In this document: one piece after another, positions 1 through 9,796 of the stretch | Numbering within the stretch: the first letter of the stretch is position 1 | How the letters are laid out: each line of letters starts with the position of its first letter | DNA from: JBEEOW01 sp041191405 | GTDB taxonomy: Bacteria; Bacteroidota; Bacteroidia; Cytophagales; UBA9547 | Reading direction: 5' to 3' | DNA: 64,000 nucleotides | NCBI GenBank assembly: GCA_041191405.1 | Contig: JBEEOW010000011.1 | Coordinates: 1-64,000 of the forward strand | Notes under the pieces: model-generated | Told to the model about the DNA's origin: nothing | The model's input: the letters and a program-made list of their open reading frames with translations, nothing else | Database searches by the model: none | Program-made: the position numbers and the translations under genes

Positions 1-47
1 TTTAATTAAAATATTATATACTTTAGATTTATAATATTTTACTAAGT

Positions 48-1199
48 ATGAAGATTATTAAATGTAGATTTTCAAATAATAAAACATATCCTGTTTTATT
101 AACTAGCAAAGGGTTACCAGAATTCAATTCAATGTTATTTTGTTTAATTAAGTTAAAAGCTAAATCATTTAATACTAAAATAAATCATTTAGTTTCAATA
201 AAACTTTTAAATTCTTACTTAAATGAAAAATATAAAAATGAAAATTTCGAAAATTTTTTGAATGAAAATTTAATTGAAGAAATTGATGGATTTTGTCACT
301 GGATGTATCATAAAAAGTATAATAAATCAAACGATTCAGTAATATCAAATCAATCATTTGATATTTATATAAGAGCTATTAGTAATTTTTTAGAATGGTA
401 TTTTATAAGAAAAAAAATTAGTAATAATAGACTTAATGAAATCAAAAATAAATTTAAAATTAATCTTGTACATCATCCTCCTAAAATTCGAGAATATAAA
501 AGTTTATCTGAACTTGAGGTTTCAAATATAAAAAGTATTATCTCAATCAATTCAAATAATAATCCTTTTAAAAATGAATATAAACTAAGAAATTATTTAG
601 TAATAGAACTTCTATTACAAACTGGTTTAAGAATTGGTGAATTGTTACTGCTCAAAATAGAAAATGTGATTAAAAGTGATAATAATTATTACATTCAAAT
701 TGCTAAAAATGATAATGATTTTGAAGATACACGTAAAATAAAGCCTTCAATTAAAAATAATTGGAGTTATAGAATTGTTTCTATTTCCCATGAATTATAC
801 AACCTACTTGATATTTATTTTATAAAATATAGAAAAAAAATATCACTGAAAAACAAAGTTAAAAATGGTTATATTTTTATAAGCAATTCTGGACAACCTT
901 TAAATTTAAACTCGTTAAATAGTATTTTTATTGTAATTAAAACAAAGTACGAAATTCAGTTTAAAGATAAAATTAAATTAACTCCTCACGCATTAAGACA
1001 TACTTTTGTAAATCAACTTTTAGAATATTTAATTGATTATGAAAAAATTGAAATGGAATTGGCAAAAGACAAATTAAGGCAAATTTGTGGTTGGAGCAAC
1101 TCCTCTCCTATGCCTGCTTTTTATGCAGGTTATTTTATAAACAAAAGAGCTAATGAAATAAATATACAACGTATTAATAATATAAATTATGAAATATAA
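48..1199 (+). CDS. Tyrosine recombinase/integrase (first of three)
   Basis: This is a phage-integrase-fold site-specific recombinase expected to cut and rejoin DNA through a covalent tyrosine link. Residues about 30-150 form the helical core-binding region and about 155-370 the catalytic domain. The catalytic residues are visible: Arg195 in LLQTGLRIGELLLL, the HxxR box at His314-Arg317 (TPHALRHTF), Trp349 in place of the second His (CGWSN), and the likely nucleophile Tyr359 (AFYAGYF). At 383 aa it is close in size to TnpA of Tn554. The ATG at 48 follows an AT-rich leader. Its stop overlaps the start of the next recombinase by 11 bp, so the two are translationally linked. Confidence 0.88.
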   Translation: MKIIKCRFSNNKTYPVLLTSKGLPEFNSMLFCLIKLKAKSFNTKINHLVSIKLLNSYLNEKYKNENFENFLNENLIEEIDGFCHWMYHKKYNKSNDSVISNQSFDIYIRAISNFLEWYFIRKKISNNRLNEIKNKFKINLVHHPPKIREYKSLSELEVSNIKSIISINSNNNPFKNEYKLRNYLVIELLLQTGLRIGELLLLKIENVIKSDNNYYIQIAKNDNDFEDTRKIKPSIKNNWSYRIVSISHELYNLLDIYFIKYRKKISLKNKVKNGYIFISNSGQPLNLNSLNSIFIVIKTKYEIQFKDKIKLTPHALRHTFVNQLLEYLIDYEKIEMELAKDKLRQICGWSNSSPMPAFYAGYFINKRANEINIQRINNINYEI

Positions 1200-2673
1200 G
1201 TTTTTAAATCCTTTAAAAATTAAAGTAAATACTCGTATTTCCGAAGAAGATAATTTTATTGATGTTTCTGGTGAGGTATGGTCATTTTATGATGGTGGTG
1301 TTAAAAGAGTAATTAACTGGCATAATTTCGAATTAAATCCATATTTTAAAGAAATAGCCAAGGGATTTATAAGTAATAGATTACAAATTAAATCATTACG
1401 AACTGTATATGGAAATGACATGTATATATTCACAGTGATATCTACAATTTTAAACCCCAAAGAAGAAATATGGTCAAATGAAGATTTTATAACAATTGCA
1501 AAAGGTATATTATTAAGAGGATTAAAACATTATTTTAGTTTTATTTCATTTTATAGTTGGTGCTTAAATCATGGTATAGATAATTTCTCTAATAAAACAT
1601 TAAAAGAAATTAAGAATATTAATAAAGAAATAAGCACTCCATATTCTAAAGCACTTTTATACCCTAATTATTTAACACAAAACGATGAAGTTAATATAAT
1701 CAATCATTTAAATGTAATGTACAAATCAAAAAATTACATTGAAATTAGAAATGCTGTAATTTTGAATATTTCATTCGAACTTGGATTACGACCTATTCAA
1801 ATTTATTCAATTGACAAAAATGATTTTGATTACATTGAAACTGAAGATGGGGATACTAAATTTTTTACTTTAAACATTTTAATGGCAAAAAAAACATCCA
1901 ATACTGCCTTTCAATATAAAAAAAGAAGTATTAGTGATAAATTAGGTAAGCAAATTAAACGTTTAATTAGTTTTAAAGAAAATATTAAAAGTATTGAAGA
2001 TACAAATGGAATTTTCTTAAAAATAGCCAAATATTCTACTTTTAAAAGACTTAATACAAAAGATATAACTAAAATAATTAGTAATGAATTAAAAAAAATT
2101 GGCTTTAAAAAAGGCGAAGGTGCTACACTTTTAAGACATCATTTAGCACAAAGTCTTGCAGACCAAGGAACTCCAGCTGAAATGATTGCAGAAATATTGG
2201 GGCATAATTCAACGGTTCCAGCAAGAGCTTATATATCAGCTACTCCTGAAATTGCAACTATCAAAACTAAAGCATTAGGTAAAAATGAAACATATAACAA
2301 TATAATGGATATGTTAAATACTGGAAATATCATTGAAAAGGTTAATTCAAATCCTAAACAATGGGTTAAAGGTATGGTAGGTGATCAATATATTGGAGGA
2401 ATTGGTTCTTGTGGTTTAGCTGAAAATACTTTTTGTGCAAAAAATCCAGTTTATGCTTGCTACAATTGTGAAAAATTCCATCCATTTATAGATGGAAAAC
2501 ATGAAGAAGTTAAAATGAATCTTGAAAATAAAGCTCAGTATTTTTTAGATATAGCTTCATCTGGAATGGATTTAGAACATAATCGTTCAGTTTTACAATT
2601 AGAAACTATAATTAAATCAGTAGATGTAGTAATTGAAAAATGTAATAATTTAAAAAAATCAAATTTAGTGTAA
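1189..2673 (+). CDS. Tyrosine recombinase (second of three), Cys-rich tail
   Basis: This is a second site-specific recombinase in the same operon. Arg201 (FELGLRPIQIYS) is catalytic box I. Arg316 in TLLRHHLAQSLA is box II, where the usual first His is replaced by Thr. LGHN at about 337-340 and Tyr348 (ARAYIS) complete the site. After the catalytic domain, residues about 400-440 carry GSCGL, FCAKNP and ACYNCEKFHPF, a Cys/His cluster that may bind zinc and help target-site recognition. The start overlaps the preceding gene and the stop overlaps the next by 1 bp. This gene has no obvious counterpart in classical Tn554, so the operon is a three-recombinase variant. Confidence 0.85.
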   Translation: MKYKFLNPLKIKVNTRISEEDNFIDVSGEVWSFYDGGVKRVINWHNFELNPYFKEIAKGFISNRLQIKSLRTVYGNDMYIFTVISTILNPKEEIWSNEDFITIAKGILLRGLKHYFSFISFYSWCLNHGIDNFSNKTLKEIKNINKEISTPYSKALLYPNYLTQNDEVNIINHLNVMYKSKNYIEIRNAVILNISFELGLRPIQIYSIDKNDFDYIETEDGDTKFFTLNILMAKKTSNTAFQYKKRSISDKLGKQIKRLISFKENIKSIEDTNGIFLKIAKYSTFKRLNTKDITKIISNELKKIGFKKGEGATLLRHHLAQSLADQGTPAEMIAEILGHNSTVPARAYISATPEIATIKTKALGKNETYNNIMDMLNTGNIIEKVNSNPKQWVKGMVGDQYIGGIGSCGLAENTFCAKNPVYACYNCEKFHPFIDGKHEEVKMNLENKAQYFLDIASSGMDLEHNRSVLQLETIIKSVDVVIEKCNNLKKSNLV

Positions 2674-4781
2674 TGAAAGATTCAATTAATAATTTAGAAA
2701 GATTCATTCAAACAGAAAAGGAGTATTTCAAACAATTAAATACCGATATTGATTGGGATAATAATGTTTGGGATGTTTCAAATTTACTTTTTCATAGAGG
2801 AAAAGATAATCTGTTTAATTTCACATCATTTAGTAAATTAATTAAAAGTGTATGTCCTAATGATACTAATCTAAAAGTTGATTCTATTTCAAATAAATAT
2901 ATCAATTTTATTAAAGCAATTGTTAGTAATGTTTATAGAAATAAAAAGATTGGATATGTGGCTATTCGAAATTATATGATTGAATGTAAGCGTATTTATA
3001 TTTTACTTTTAACTAAAAATCAATCACAAGTTAATGAACTTACTAGAATTCATTTTGATGAGCTAGTAGATTTATTAAAAGAAAATAAATATAAAAATCT
3101 ATATGATGCAGCTACGAATTTACAATCTATTGCTAAAATAATAGATGAATTTGAACTAACCCCCTATCCTATTTGCTTTAAACATAATTTGACATCTAAT
3201 CATAGGTTTCATGAAGTTAAAACAATTAAAGAAATTGAGGAAAATAAACGAATTGGAGAAGAAAAATTACCTTCTTATGAAGCAATAAAAGCTTATGCAA
3301 TTTGTACTAATAACCCTATAAACGACAATGAAGAGATTTTATTAAGAACTATTGACCTATTGATTGCTATGGGGCAAAGAGGTAATGAAGTAACTGTATT
3401 ACCTTTAGATTGTTGGGTTGAAAAAGAATTAATAGATAAAAATGGTAAAGTAATTACTGATGCCCATAATAAACCTATAGTTAAAACTGGTATTCGATAT
3501 TATGCGGAAAAACTTTTTAAATCAAGGGTACATTGGTTAGCTGAACAAGATATACAATTTGCCAAAAGAGCTTATGATAGATTGGTTATTTTAACCAAAG
3601 AAGTAAGAGAAGTTGCTAAATGGCAAGAAAACAATCCAGATAGACTTTGGGACTTAAGTCCTGATTTATTAATTGATGATGATGATTTGATGAATTATTT
3701 TCATTTTAAATCAATAATTAATCTTCAATCTTTCACTAAAAATTTAAAAATACCTGTCCAATTCATTTCAAAAAGCTATAAAAGAGAAAAATATTTTGAT
3801 CAAGGTAGATTTAAAAATTATCGAAAAAATCAACTTTACCTTGTAAGAAATATTGAAAACGCCTTATTAGCAAAAAAAAATGACCATATAGTATTGAAAG
3901 AATTAGTAAATGGTCAATGGAAAACTATATTAAAAACAAGTGAAACATTATCTATTTCATTTGATGGTGCTTTTAGATTCAATTTAAGAACTAATTTATC
4001 TAAATTGTTCCCTCAAAGAACCACAATTATTGACATTAATAATGCATTAGGTAGCAAATTATATGAGTCAATTTTTGAAAGAAGAAATTTAACAGAAGCA
4101 GATGGTAGTAAAATAAAAATGACAAGCCATCAGCCAAGACATTGGAGAAATACTTTGTATGAATTAGCTGGAATGAGTAATGTTCAACAAGCACTAGCCC
4201 TAGGGAGAAAAAATTTAAATCAAAATGCTGCCTATCAACATACTAATGTAAAAGAAAAAACAGAATTTCATAGAGATTTTATTTCATTTAATAGTATTGT
4301 GGATAAAGTGAATTATTTACATAATGGCGTTAGAAATAAAAACATACTAGGAAGTATTACTGATACTTACCATTATTTAAAAGAAAAAGAAGATTTAAAT
4401 AAAGCTGAAGATTTTTTAAAAACACATGCAATGGCTATTCATATTACACCTTTTGGTGGTTGTACTCATGATTTTAGCCAAACTCCATGTGTAAAACACT
4501 TACAATGTTGGAATAATTGTTCTCATTTGCATAGAACTAATATTCCTGGAGAAACTGAACGTATTCAAGAACAATTGGACCAAAGTTTAAAAGTTCTTGA
4601 AAAGATGAAAAGTGATTCAGATGAATATGGTAGTGATAAGTGGATTATTGATTTAGAAATTAAAATAGCTAATTTAGAAAAAGCTGTAAAAATGAATCCA
4701 ATTGATAAACCAGTTCAAGTTTCTCCAAATGGTATCCAAATGACTATTCCATTAGATTTTAAAAGTAAAAGTTCAGTTTAA
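2673..4781 (+). CDS. Large tyrosine recombinase (third of three), TnpB-like
   Basis: This 702-aa recombinase resembles TnpB of Tn554 in size and layout. About 200 N-terminal residues of unknown fold precede the catalytic domain. Arg236 (AMGQRGNEV) is box I, separated by a long insert from His486-Arg489 (TSHQPRHWRNT). The second His position reads GRKN, and Tyr521 (NAAYQHTN) is the likely nucleophile. The C-terminal part has GGCTHDFSQTPC and QCWNNCSHLHRTN, a Cys/His cluster like the one in the preceding protein, followed by a coiled coil at about 630-680. Translation is coupled to the previous gene (ATG overlaps TAA), and the next gene starts 2 bp after its stop. Confidence 0.85.
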   Translation: MKDSINNLERFIQTEKEYFKQLNTDIDWDNNVWDVSNLLFHRGKDNLFNFTSFSKLIKSVCPNDTNLKVDSISNKYINFIKAIVSNVYRNKKIGYVAIRNYMIECKRIYILLLTKNQSQVNELTRIHFDELVDLLKENKYKNLYDAATNLQSIAKIIDEFELTPYPICFKHNLTSNHRFHEVKTIKEIEENKRIGEEKLPSYEAIKAYAICTNNPINDNEEILLRTIDLLIAMGQRGNEVTVLPLDCWVEKELIDKNGKVITDAHNKPIVKTGIRYYAEKLFKSRVHWLAEQDIQFAKRAYDRLVILTKEVREVAKWQENNPDRLWDLSPDLLIDDDDLMNYFHFKSIINLQSFTKNLKIPVQFISKSYKREKYFDQGRFKNYRKNQLYLVRNIENALLAKKNDHIVLKELVNGQWKTILKTSETLSISFDGAFRFNLRTNLSKLFPQRTTIIDINNALGSKLYESIFERRNLTEADGSKIKMTSHQPRHWRNTLYELAGMSNVQQALALGRKNLNQNAAYQHTNVKEKTEFHRDFISFNSIVDKVNYLHNGVRNKNILGSITDTYHYLKEKEDLNKAEDFLKTHAMAIHITPFGGCTHDFSQTPCVKHLQCWNNCSHLHRTNIPGETERIQEQLDQSLKVLEKMKSDSDEYGSDKWIIDLEIKIANLEKAVKMNPIDKPVQVSPNGIQMTIPLDFKSKSSV

Positions 4782-4782
4782 T

Positions 4783-5178
4783 ATGGCAAATAAAAAATTA
4801 AGAGGTGACGATTTAGACCAAAAATTAATTAGAGAATTAGAAATTATGATTAATCAAGGTTCAAAACTTGCTCCTATTTCAAGACCTGCACTCCAAAAAA
4901 GATTAGGTTTATTAAGTAGAGGTACTTTAGCTACTAAAGAAAGAATTGAATTGATTGAAAATGCTAAAATTCAACAGTTTAAGAAAGAAGGTTTAAGCGT
5001 TAATGGAAAGAAAAAAAGAAATTCAATTTATGAACAAAATGAAATTCTAAAATTAAAAATTATAGATTTAGAACAACAACGTGATAATTTAATTGAAACT
5101 ATTGCAATGATTGCTAATGGACTTCAAGCTAAAGGATTAAACGTTGATGATTTTATGTTACCTTTAAGAATAAAATAA
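4783..5178 (+). CDS. TnpC-like small coiled-coil protein (DUF6262-like)
   Basis: This 131-aa basic protein resembles the accessory TnpC proteins at the end of Tn554-type recombinase operons. The middle part (SRPALQKRLGLLSRGT) looks like a short helix-turn-helix segment. Residues about 88-118 (NEILKLKIIDLEQQRDNLIE) form a heptad-patterned coiled coil. It has no catalytic motif. In Tn554, TnpC affects frequency and orientation of transposition, and a similar accessory role is inferred here from position and shape. The start codon lies 2 bp after the third recombinase stop, so the gene belongs to that operon. Confidence 0.7.
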   Translation: MANKKLRGDDLDQKLIRELEIMINQGSKLAPISRPALQKRLGLLSRGTLATKERIELIENAKIQQFKKEGLSVNGKKKRNSIYEQNEILKLKIIDLEQQRDNLIETIAMIANGLQAKGLNVDDFMLPLRIK

Positions 5179-5193
5179 ATCGATTATTCATTA

Positions 5194-5925
5194 ATGAAAA
5201 TTATTGCTTTAGGAGATACACACGGTAGAAACTACTGGGAATCAATTTGGGAAAAACACTCAGATGCAGACTATTTTGTATTTATTGGAGATTATTTTGA
5301 TAGTAAAGAAGGTATAACTGCCGAACAACAACTTGAAAATTTTCAAAAGATTGTTGCACTTAAAAAACAACACCCTCAAAAAGTAATTTTACTTTTTGGA
5401 AACCATGATTATCATTATACTGACTTAGTACCAACTATTGATAAATATTCTGGTTATCAGTTTAATTATGCTTCATTGATTTGTAAAGCAATTAAAGAAG
5501 CATTAGATGAAAAACTATTTCAAATGTGTTTTAAATATGAAAATTTTCTATTTTCACATGCAGGAATTTCAAAAAGATGGTGTGATGTATTTTTGAAAAT
5601 TAAAGAAGAAAACAATTTTCTAATTACCAATATTGATGAATTGGTAAACAACTTGTTTTATAACAACCCAGAAAAGTTTGCCTTTGCAATGGGAGCAAAT
5701 TTTGATTTTGAGGGAGATGATATTTGCCAAACTCCAATTTGGATAAGACCTCCAAGTTTATTGAAAAACAAGATAAATGGATATACTCAAATTGTTGGGC
5801 ATACAGTTCAAAACCAAATTAATCTAAATCAAGAAGTTATCTTTATTGATACTTTTGAAAAATCTAAAGAGTATTTGATTATTGAAGGTTTCAATTCATT
5901 TAAAATTGATAGTTTTAACGAATAG
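5194..5925 (+). CDS. Calcineurin-like metallophosphoesterase
   Basis: All metal-binding motifs of the calcineurin-like phosphoesterase fold are present in order: GDTHGR near residue 8, FIGDYFDS near 32, FGNHDYH near 70, FSHAG near 120 and GHTV near 205. It therefore probably hydrolyses a phosphoester or diphosphate with a dinuclear metal centre. The substrate cannot be read from sequence. It starts 15 bp after the TnpC-like gene on the same strand and may be co-transcribed as element cargo. It ends 6 bp from the convergent YgjP-like gene with no visible terminator hairpin between them. Confidence 0.85.
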   Translation: MKIIALGDTHGRNYWESIWEKHSDADYFVFIGDYFDSKEGITAEQQLENFQKIVALKKQHPQKVILLFGNHDYHYTDLVPTIDKYSGYQFNYASLICKAIKEALDEKLFQMCFKYENFLFSHAGISKRWCDVFLKIKEENNFLITNIDELVNNLFYNNPEKFAFAMGANFDFEGDDICQTPIWIRPPSLLKNKINGYTQIVGHTVQNQINLNQEVIFIDTFEKSKEYLIIEGFNSFKIDSFNE

Positions 5926-5931
5926 GTTTAC

Positions 5932-6624
5932 TCACAACTTCATACCATACATTTTTTCATCCAGCTCTTTCCAATTGCTAATGTATTTTGAAAGTTCTGC
6001 CCAAAATTCTTTTGAGTGACTTTTAACTTTTGTATGTACCAATTCATGCACAATAAGATAATCAATCAAGCTAAAAGGTAATTTAATAGCTTCTAAGCTG
6101 ATAATGATATTATTAGCTGGTGTGCAACTCCCCCATCGTTTTTCAAGTTTCATGAATTTCAACTCATTAAACTTTAAACCAGTTTCCTTTGACCATTTAC
6201 GTACTCTAGGAGCTATTTTATCTATGGCTCTTGCTTTAAAAAATTGCTCAAATGCCTGTTTTAAGTTTGCTTGAATATTTAAACTTTGAGGTAAAGTAAT
6301 TATGAATTTTGATTCAGTAAAATTTATATTAATTTCATTAACATCATTATTGATAAAAATTTCAACATAGTATTTTCTTCCTAAATATTGAATTCTTGAA
6401 CCAGTTACAATATCCTCTTCTCCTATAGAAGCAACTAATTCTAACTTGTCGATAATCCATTTAGCTTTTTTCAAAATCAGCTTTTGAGCATACTCTTCTG
6501 ATATTGCTTTACCAGACAGCACAACACCAAGGCCTTTCTCAACACTAATATAATGCGATTTAAGCCCTTCTTTTGTAAGAAATGTATATTCTATTGTTTT
6601 GTGTCCGTATTGAACGCTAGGCAT
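5932..6624 (-). CDS. YgjP/DUF45-like zinc metallopeptidase
   Basis: This 230-aa protein carries HELVHTKVKSHSKEFW near residue 192, an HExxH metal site with a downstream histidine, as in the YgjP-like (DUF45, WLM-related) metallopeptidases. The preceding LEKRWGSC segment is also typical. Such genes are frequent beside type I restriction operons. A role in processing or regulating the restriction enzyme is a plausible inference but is not shown by the sequence. Its start overlaps the end of hsdR by 8 bp, making it the last gene of the leftward restriction operon. The N-terminal half is a beta-rich region of unknown function. Confidence 0.85.
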   Translation of the reverse strand: MPSVQYGHKTIEYTFLTKEGLKSHYISVEKGLGVVLSGKAISEEYAQKLILKKAKWIIDKLELVASIGEEDIVTGSRIQYLGRKYYVEIFINNDVNEININFTESKFIITLPQSLNIQANLKQAFEQFFKARAIDKIAPRVRKWSKETGLKFNELKFMKLEKRWGSCTPANNIIISLEAIKLPFSLIDYLIVHELVHTKVKSHSKEFWAELSKYISNWKELDEKMYGMKL

Positions 6625-9600
6625 CTTTATTTTTAATTAATACGTCAACCATTTCTTTTGCTTTGATTTTGGCTTCTGCTCTTTCAATATTGGCAGTACT
6701 CAAATAGCGCATAATTTTAATCTCAATGTCTTTTTGTACTTGCCCCTTTGTTTCCCAACCAACTATATCTAACTCTCCTTTTATCAAGTCAAAAATAGTT
6801 TTGGTGGCATCTTCTGCATTTTCACCAAAATACACTTTCATTGAGTTGTAAACAGCTCTTTCTCTTTCTGTTGTAAATCCTTTTTCTTCTCCTTCTTTTT
6901 GCTCTGCAATGATTTCGTCTTGTATTTCAGTGTAAGCCAAAAGCAATTGTGCTTCATCAATTCTTTGCGCTTCCTTTTGTCTGAGTAACTCTTCTAAACG
7001 TTGCGCCAAAGGTTTATAAAAGTCAGGGTTTTTATCAATACCAACTTTAATAGTGTGTTTCAAGTTATTTCGCATCTTCAACTCTTTGGTGGCTGGCGAG
7101 GCATTCATGATTTCTTGTTTGAATTTATCTTTGTCAATTATAGAAATTGGCTCAGCTAACAGACTAACAATTCCATTTGACGTAAGATGTTCATCAATCA
7201 TGGCTTGAAGCATTTTACTTTCATCCTTGGTGATTTTCAATTCTTCATCGTCAGGGTACGCATTACGAGCTTGTAATTTTATCTCGTTAAATAACTTGAA
7301 ATCAGATTGATATTTCAAAGCTTTGGTATTTGGTAAAACAATACTGATTGATTTATTAAAATCTTTCAATAAAGCCTTAAAATCATCTCTTCTGTTGATT
7401 GGTTCTATGAATAAAACCGCTGCATCAATAAAAGCTTCTCGTTGGTAATTTTTATCTAATTTAATGGGTTTAAAGAAATCAACTAACTTAGTGTGATTCA
7501 TTTCCAATTTGGGTAATTCTTCGTTGATGTTCTTTAAAATATCATCGGGTCTTAAATCACCAGAGAATATTTCTAAAGCTTGAATCAAATAGGCTGTAAT
7601 ACCATTATAATCAACAATATAACCTGCACTTTTTCCTTTTCTAGAACGGTTTACCCTTGCAATTGCTTGTAATAAATTGTGTTCTTTTAGTGGTTTATCC
7701 AAGTATAAACACGATGCAATGGGAGCATCCCAACCTGTTAATAACATGTCAGACACAATCATAATGGCTGTATTATCAAACATCTTTTTGCCCGATTTTT
7801 CTATTTCCTCTTCATTTCCAAATGGAAGTTTGAAATCATCCGTTGCATCTTTGATGTTTTCGGGTGGTACTACATAAATAGGCTTTTTGTTAGTTGGATT
7901 ATTTCTGTTCCATTCCAAGGTTTCATAATAAGCTTTGGCTAATGGGTCTGATTTTGGCGAACTTATACTTACCACCACTTTTGATTCGAAGTTGTGAAAG
8001 CCTTCTTCTTTGAGTTGATGTAAAACTTGTTGGTATTTTATGGCAGCCTCTCTCCCATCACAAACCAACATTGCTTTGTGCCCATCTGGATAAATTTTGT
8101 TTTTGAAATGCTCAAGCATGTGCTTGGCAATGGTTTCGATGCGTTCTGATGATAATTGGTATTTGCGAAGCGCTTCTCTTTTGAGTTTATCTTTTTTATC
8201 TTCAGATGCATCGGCAAAAGTAGCTTCAAACTCTTTGTCGAGCTCTTCTTTCTTCACATCTAGTTTGCAAATTCCTTCATCATAGAGCAATTCTACAGTT
8301 GCACCATCGGCTACGGCTTCTTTAATGGTGTAAATATCAATGTATTTACCACCATAGAATTCTCCTAAAGTCGATTTATCTTCTTTGGAAATAGGCGTTC
8401 CTGTAAAGGCTATAAACTTAGCATTTGGTAAAACGGTACGCATGAATGAAGCTAAAAATCCATAATGACTTCTATGTGCTTCATCTACAAGAATGTATAA
8501 ATTTTCTTTTTTGGAAAGCTCTTCCAAATCAATTTCTTCTCTTTCAATTTCTACCCATTTACCTTTTTGGAGTTCTTTGGTGATTTTGATGAGCTTGTTT
8601 TCTTTAATTTGCTTCTCTACTAATAAGTTACCTCGTTCTTCCAATTCTGTTTGGTCATCGGCTGAGGTGGCATCTTTATCGGTTTCTTGGAATTTTTGAA
8701 GCGTTGTTGTGATTATACCTCCGTAATCGTTGCGTAATAATTTATCTAAATGAACCACCGATGATGCTCTATTTAGATTTTTGAACCCAACATTTTCAAA
8801 TGTGGTTGTAATCTGTCTATCCAAATCCTTTCTATCGGTCATTATGACAACCGTAGGGTTATTGAAACCAAATTCAGGAGCTTGTAACTTACGAGTAATA
8901 TAAGCCATGGTGATAGACTTACCCGAACCTTGTGTATGCCAAACCACACCACCTTCTCCTGCTTGTAAGCGAGCAATGGTTTTGTTGGTAGCTCTAATTT
9001 GCTGATAGCGTGGTAGTTTTTTGATGGTTCTACCCTCGTCTAATTCAAAAAGTACGAAATGACGAATCATATCCAACACTCGGTCTTTCTTAAAAAGTGC
9101 AATCAGTAATTTATCTTGTTCTTTTTGTGCTTGTGATAGGATATCTATATCATCTTCACAGGTTTCAAATACAGAGTAGAATTGTTGTGGAGAATTGATG
9201 GCTCCATATTTACCACTTACTCCCCAAATACCTGCACAAATTTGATTGAAGTGAAATAGTTTCGGACTTAAATCCTGATATTGGTGTAAATCAGAATAGG
9301 CAGACTCCCAAGCATTTGGAGCGCTCGGTGATTTGCATTCTATCACGCCAATGGGCATTCCATTGATAAAAACAACTAAATCAGGTCTTGATTTTCTACC
9401 AACCCGGTTATGAAATGACATTTGATTAACTACCAAAAAATCATTGGCTTCTATGTTGATGTATTCAATAAAATGTACTGCATGATAACCTTCTACCCCA
9501 TCAATGACTTGCTTTACCGTAAAAGTTCCTCCACGAATCAATTCCCAAATCTTTTGGTTGATTTCCATTAAGGAAGCTCCATTTACCGAAGTAATGGCTG

Positions 9601-9796
9601 TATATGCTTTATTGAGGTTATTCTCGTTTATCCAAGGGTTTAGCTTGGTAATAGCTTTTAAAAGTCTATCCTTTAAAATAACTTCTGTTATATCGGTACG
9701 TTCTTGAAGCTTACTACCATCAAAGTATTGATAGCCCATTTTTTGGAACAACTCAATAGCTGGTAATTCGCTTTGTATGTATTCGGGACTATTCAT
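6617..9796 (-). CDS. hsdR: Type I restriction enzyme, R subunit
   Basis: HsdR is the ATP-driven translocase and endonuclease of a type I restriction-modification system. The N-terminal PD-(D/E)xK nuclease shows Asp139 (RPDLVV) and Glu153-x-Lys155 (GVIECKS). The SF2 motor has Walker A THTQGSGKS-type residues 288-294 (TQGSGKS), Walker B DEAH at 438-441, AFTGTP, MLLTGWDAP and QAIARVNRS. A helical C-terminal region contacts the methylase. The 1059 aa is normal for the family, with no internal disruption, so it is probably active. It overlaps the DUF1016 gene by 8 bp upstream and the YgjP-like gene by 8 bp downstream. Confidence 0.96.
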   Translation of the reverse strand: MNSPEYIQSELPAIELFQKMGYQYFDGSKLQERTDITEVILKDRLLKAITKLNPWINENNLNKAYTAITSVNGASLMEINQKIWELIRGGTFTVKQVIDGVEGYHAVHFIEYINIEANDFLVVNQMSFHNRVGRKSRPDLVVFINGMPIGVIECKSPSAPNAWESAYSDLHQYQDLSPKLFHFNQICAGIWGVSGKYGAINSPQQFYSVFETCEDDIDILSQAQKEQDKLLIALFKKDRVLDMIRHFVLFELDEGRTIKKLPRYQQIRATNKTIARLQAGEGGVVWHTQGSGKSITMAYITRKLQAPEFGFNNPTVVIMTDRKDLDRQITTTFENVGFKNLNRASSVVHLDKLLRNDYGGIITTTLQKFQETDKDATSADDQTELEERGNLLVEKQIKENKLIKITKELQKGKWVEIEREEIDLEELSKKENLYILVDEAHRSHYGFLASFMRTVLPNAKFIAFTGTPISKEDKSTLGEFYGGKYIDIYTIKEAVADGATVELLYDEGICKLDVKKEELDKEFEATFADASEDKKDKLKREALRKYQLSSERIETIAKHMLEHFKNKIYPDGHKAMLVCDGREAAIKYQQVLHQLKEEGFHNFESKVVVSISSPKSDPLAKAYYETLEWNRNNPTNKKPIYVVPPENIKDATDDFKLPFGNEEEIEKSGKKMFDNTAIMIVSDMLLTGWDAPIASCLYLDKPLKEHNLLQAIARVNRSRKGKSAGYIVDYNGITAYLIQALEIFSGDLRPDDILKNINEELPKLEMNHTKLVDFFKPIKLDKNYQREAFIDAAVLFIEPINRRDDFKALLKDFNKSISIVLPNTKALKYQSDFKLFNEIKLQARNAYPDDEELKITKDESKMLQAMIDEHLTSNGIVSLLAEPISIIDKDKFKQEIMNASPATKELKMRNNLKHTIKVGIDKNPDFYKPLAQRLEELLRQKEAQRIDEAQLLLAYTEIQDEIIAEQKEGEEKGFTTERERAVYNSMKVYFGENAEDATKTIFDLIKGELDIVGWETKGQVQKDIEIKIMRYLSTANIERAEAKIKAKEMVDVLIKNKDA

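Larger units (their letters stand above)
48..5925 (+). mobile_element. Tn554-like recombinase module with one cargo gene
   Basis: Three tyrosine-recombinase genes and a small coiled-coil gene run in one direction with overlaps or gaps of 1-2 bp, followed 15 bp later by a metallophosphoesterase. The order of recombinase(s), a very large recombinase with a Cys/His-rich tail, and a small TnpC-like protein resembles tnpA-tnpB-tnpC of Tn554, but with an extra middle recombinase. The left end lies outside or at the window edge. I could not identify terminal inverted repeats, and Tn554-family elements usually lack them. The right end of the wider island is uncertain and may lie near 22,300. Confidence 0.6.

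Noticed and set aside
175..357. Antisense open frame within the first recombinase gene
   Set aside because: It lies wholly inside a gene with clear recombinase motifs and has no recognisable protein features.
48..1199. Phage origin for the recombinase region
   Set aside because: No capsid, portal, terminase, tail or lysis genes are in the window. The recombinase trio with a TnpC-like gene fits a transposon better.
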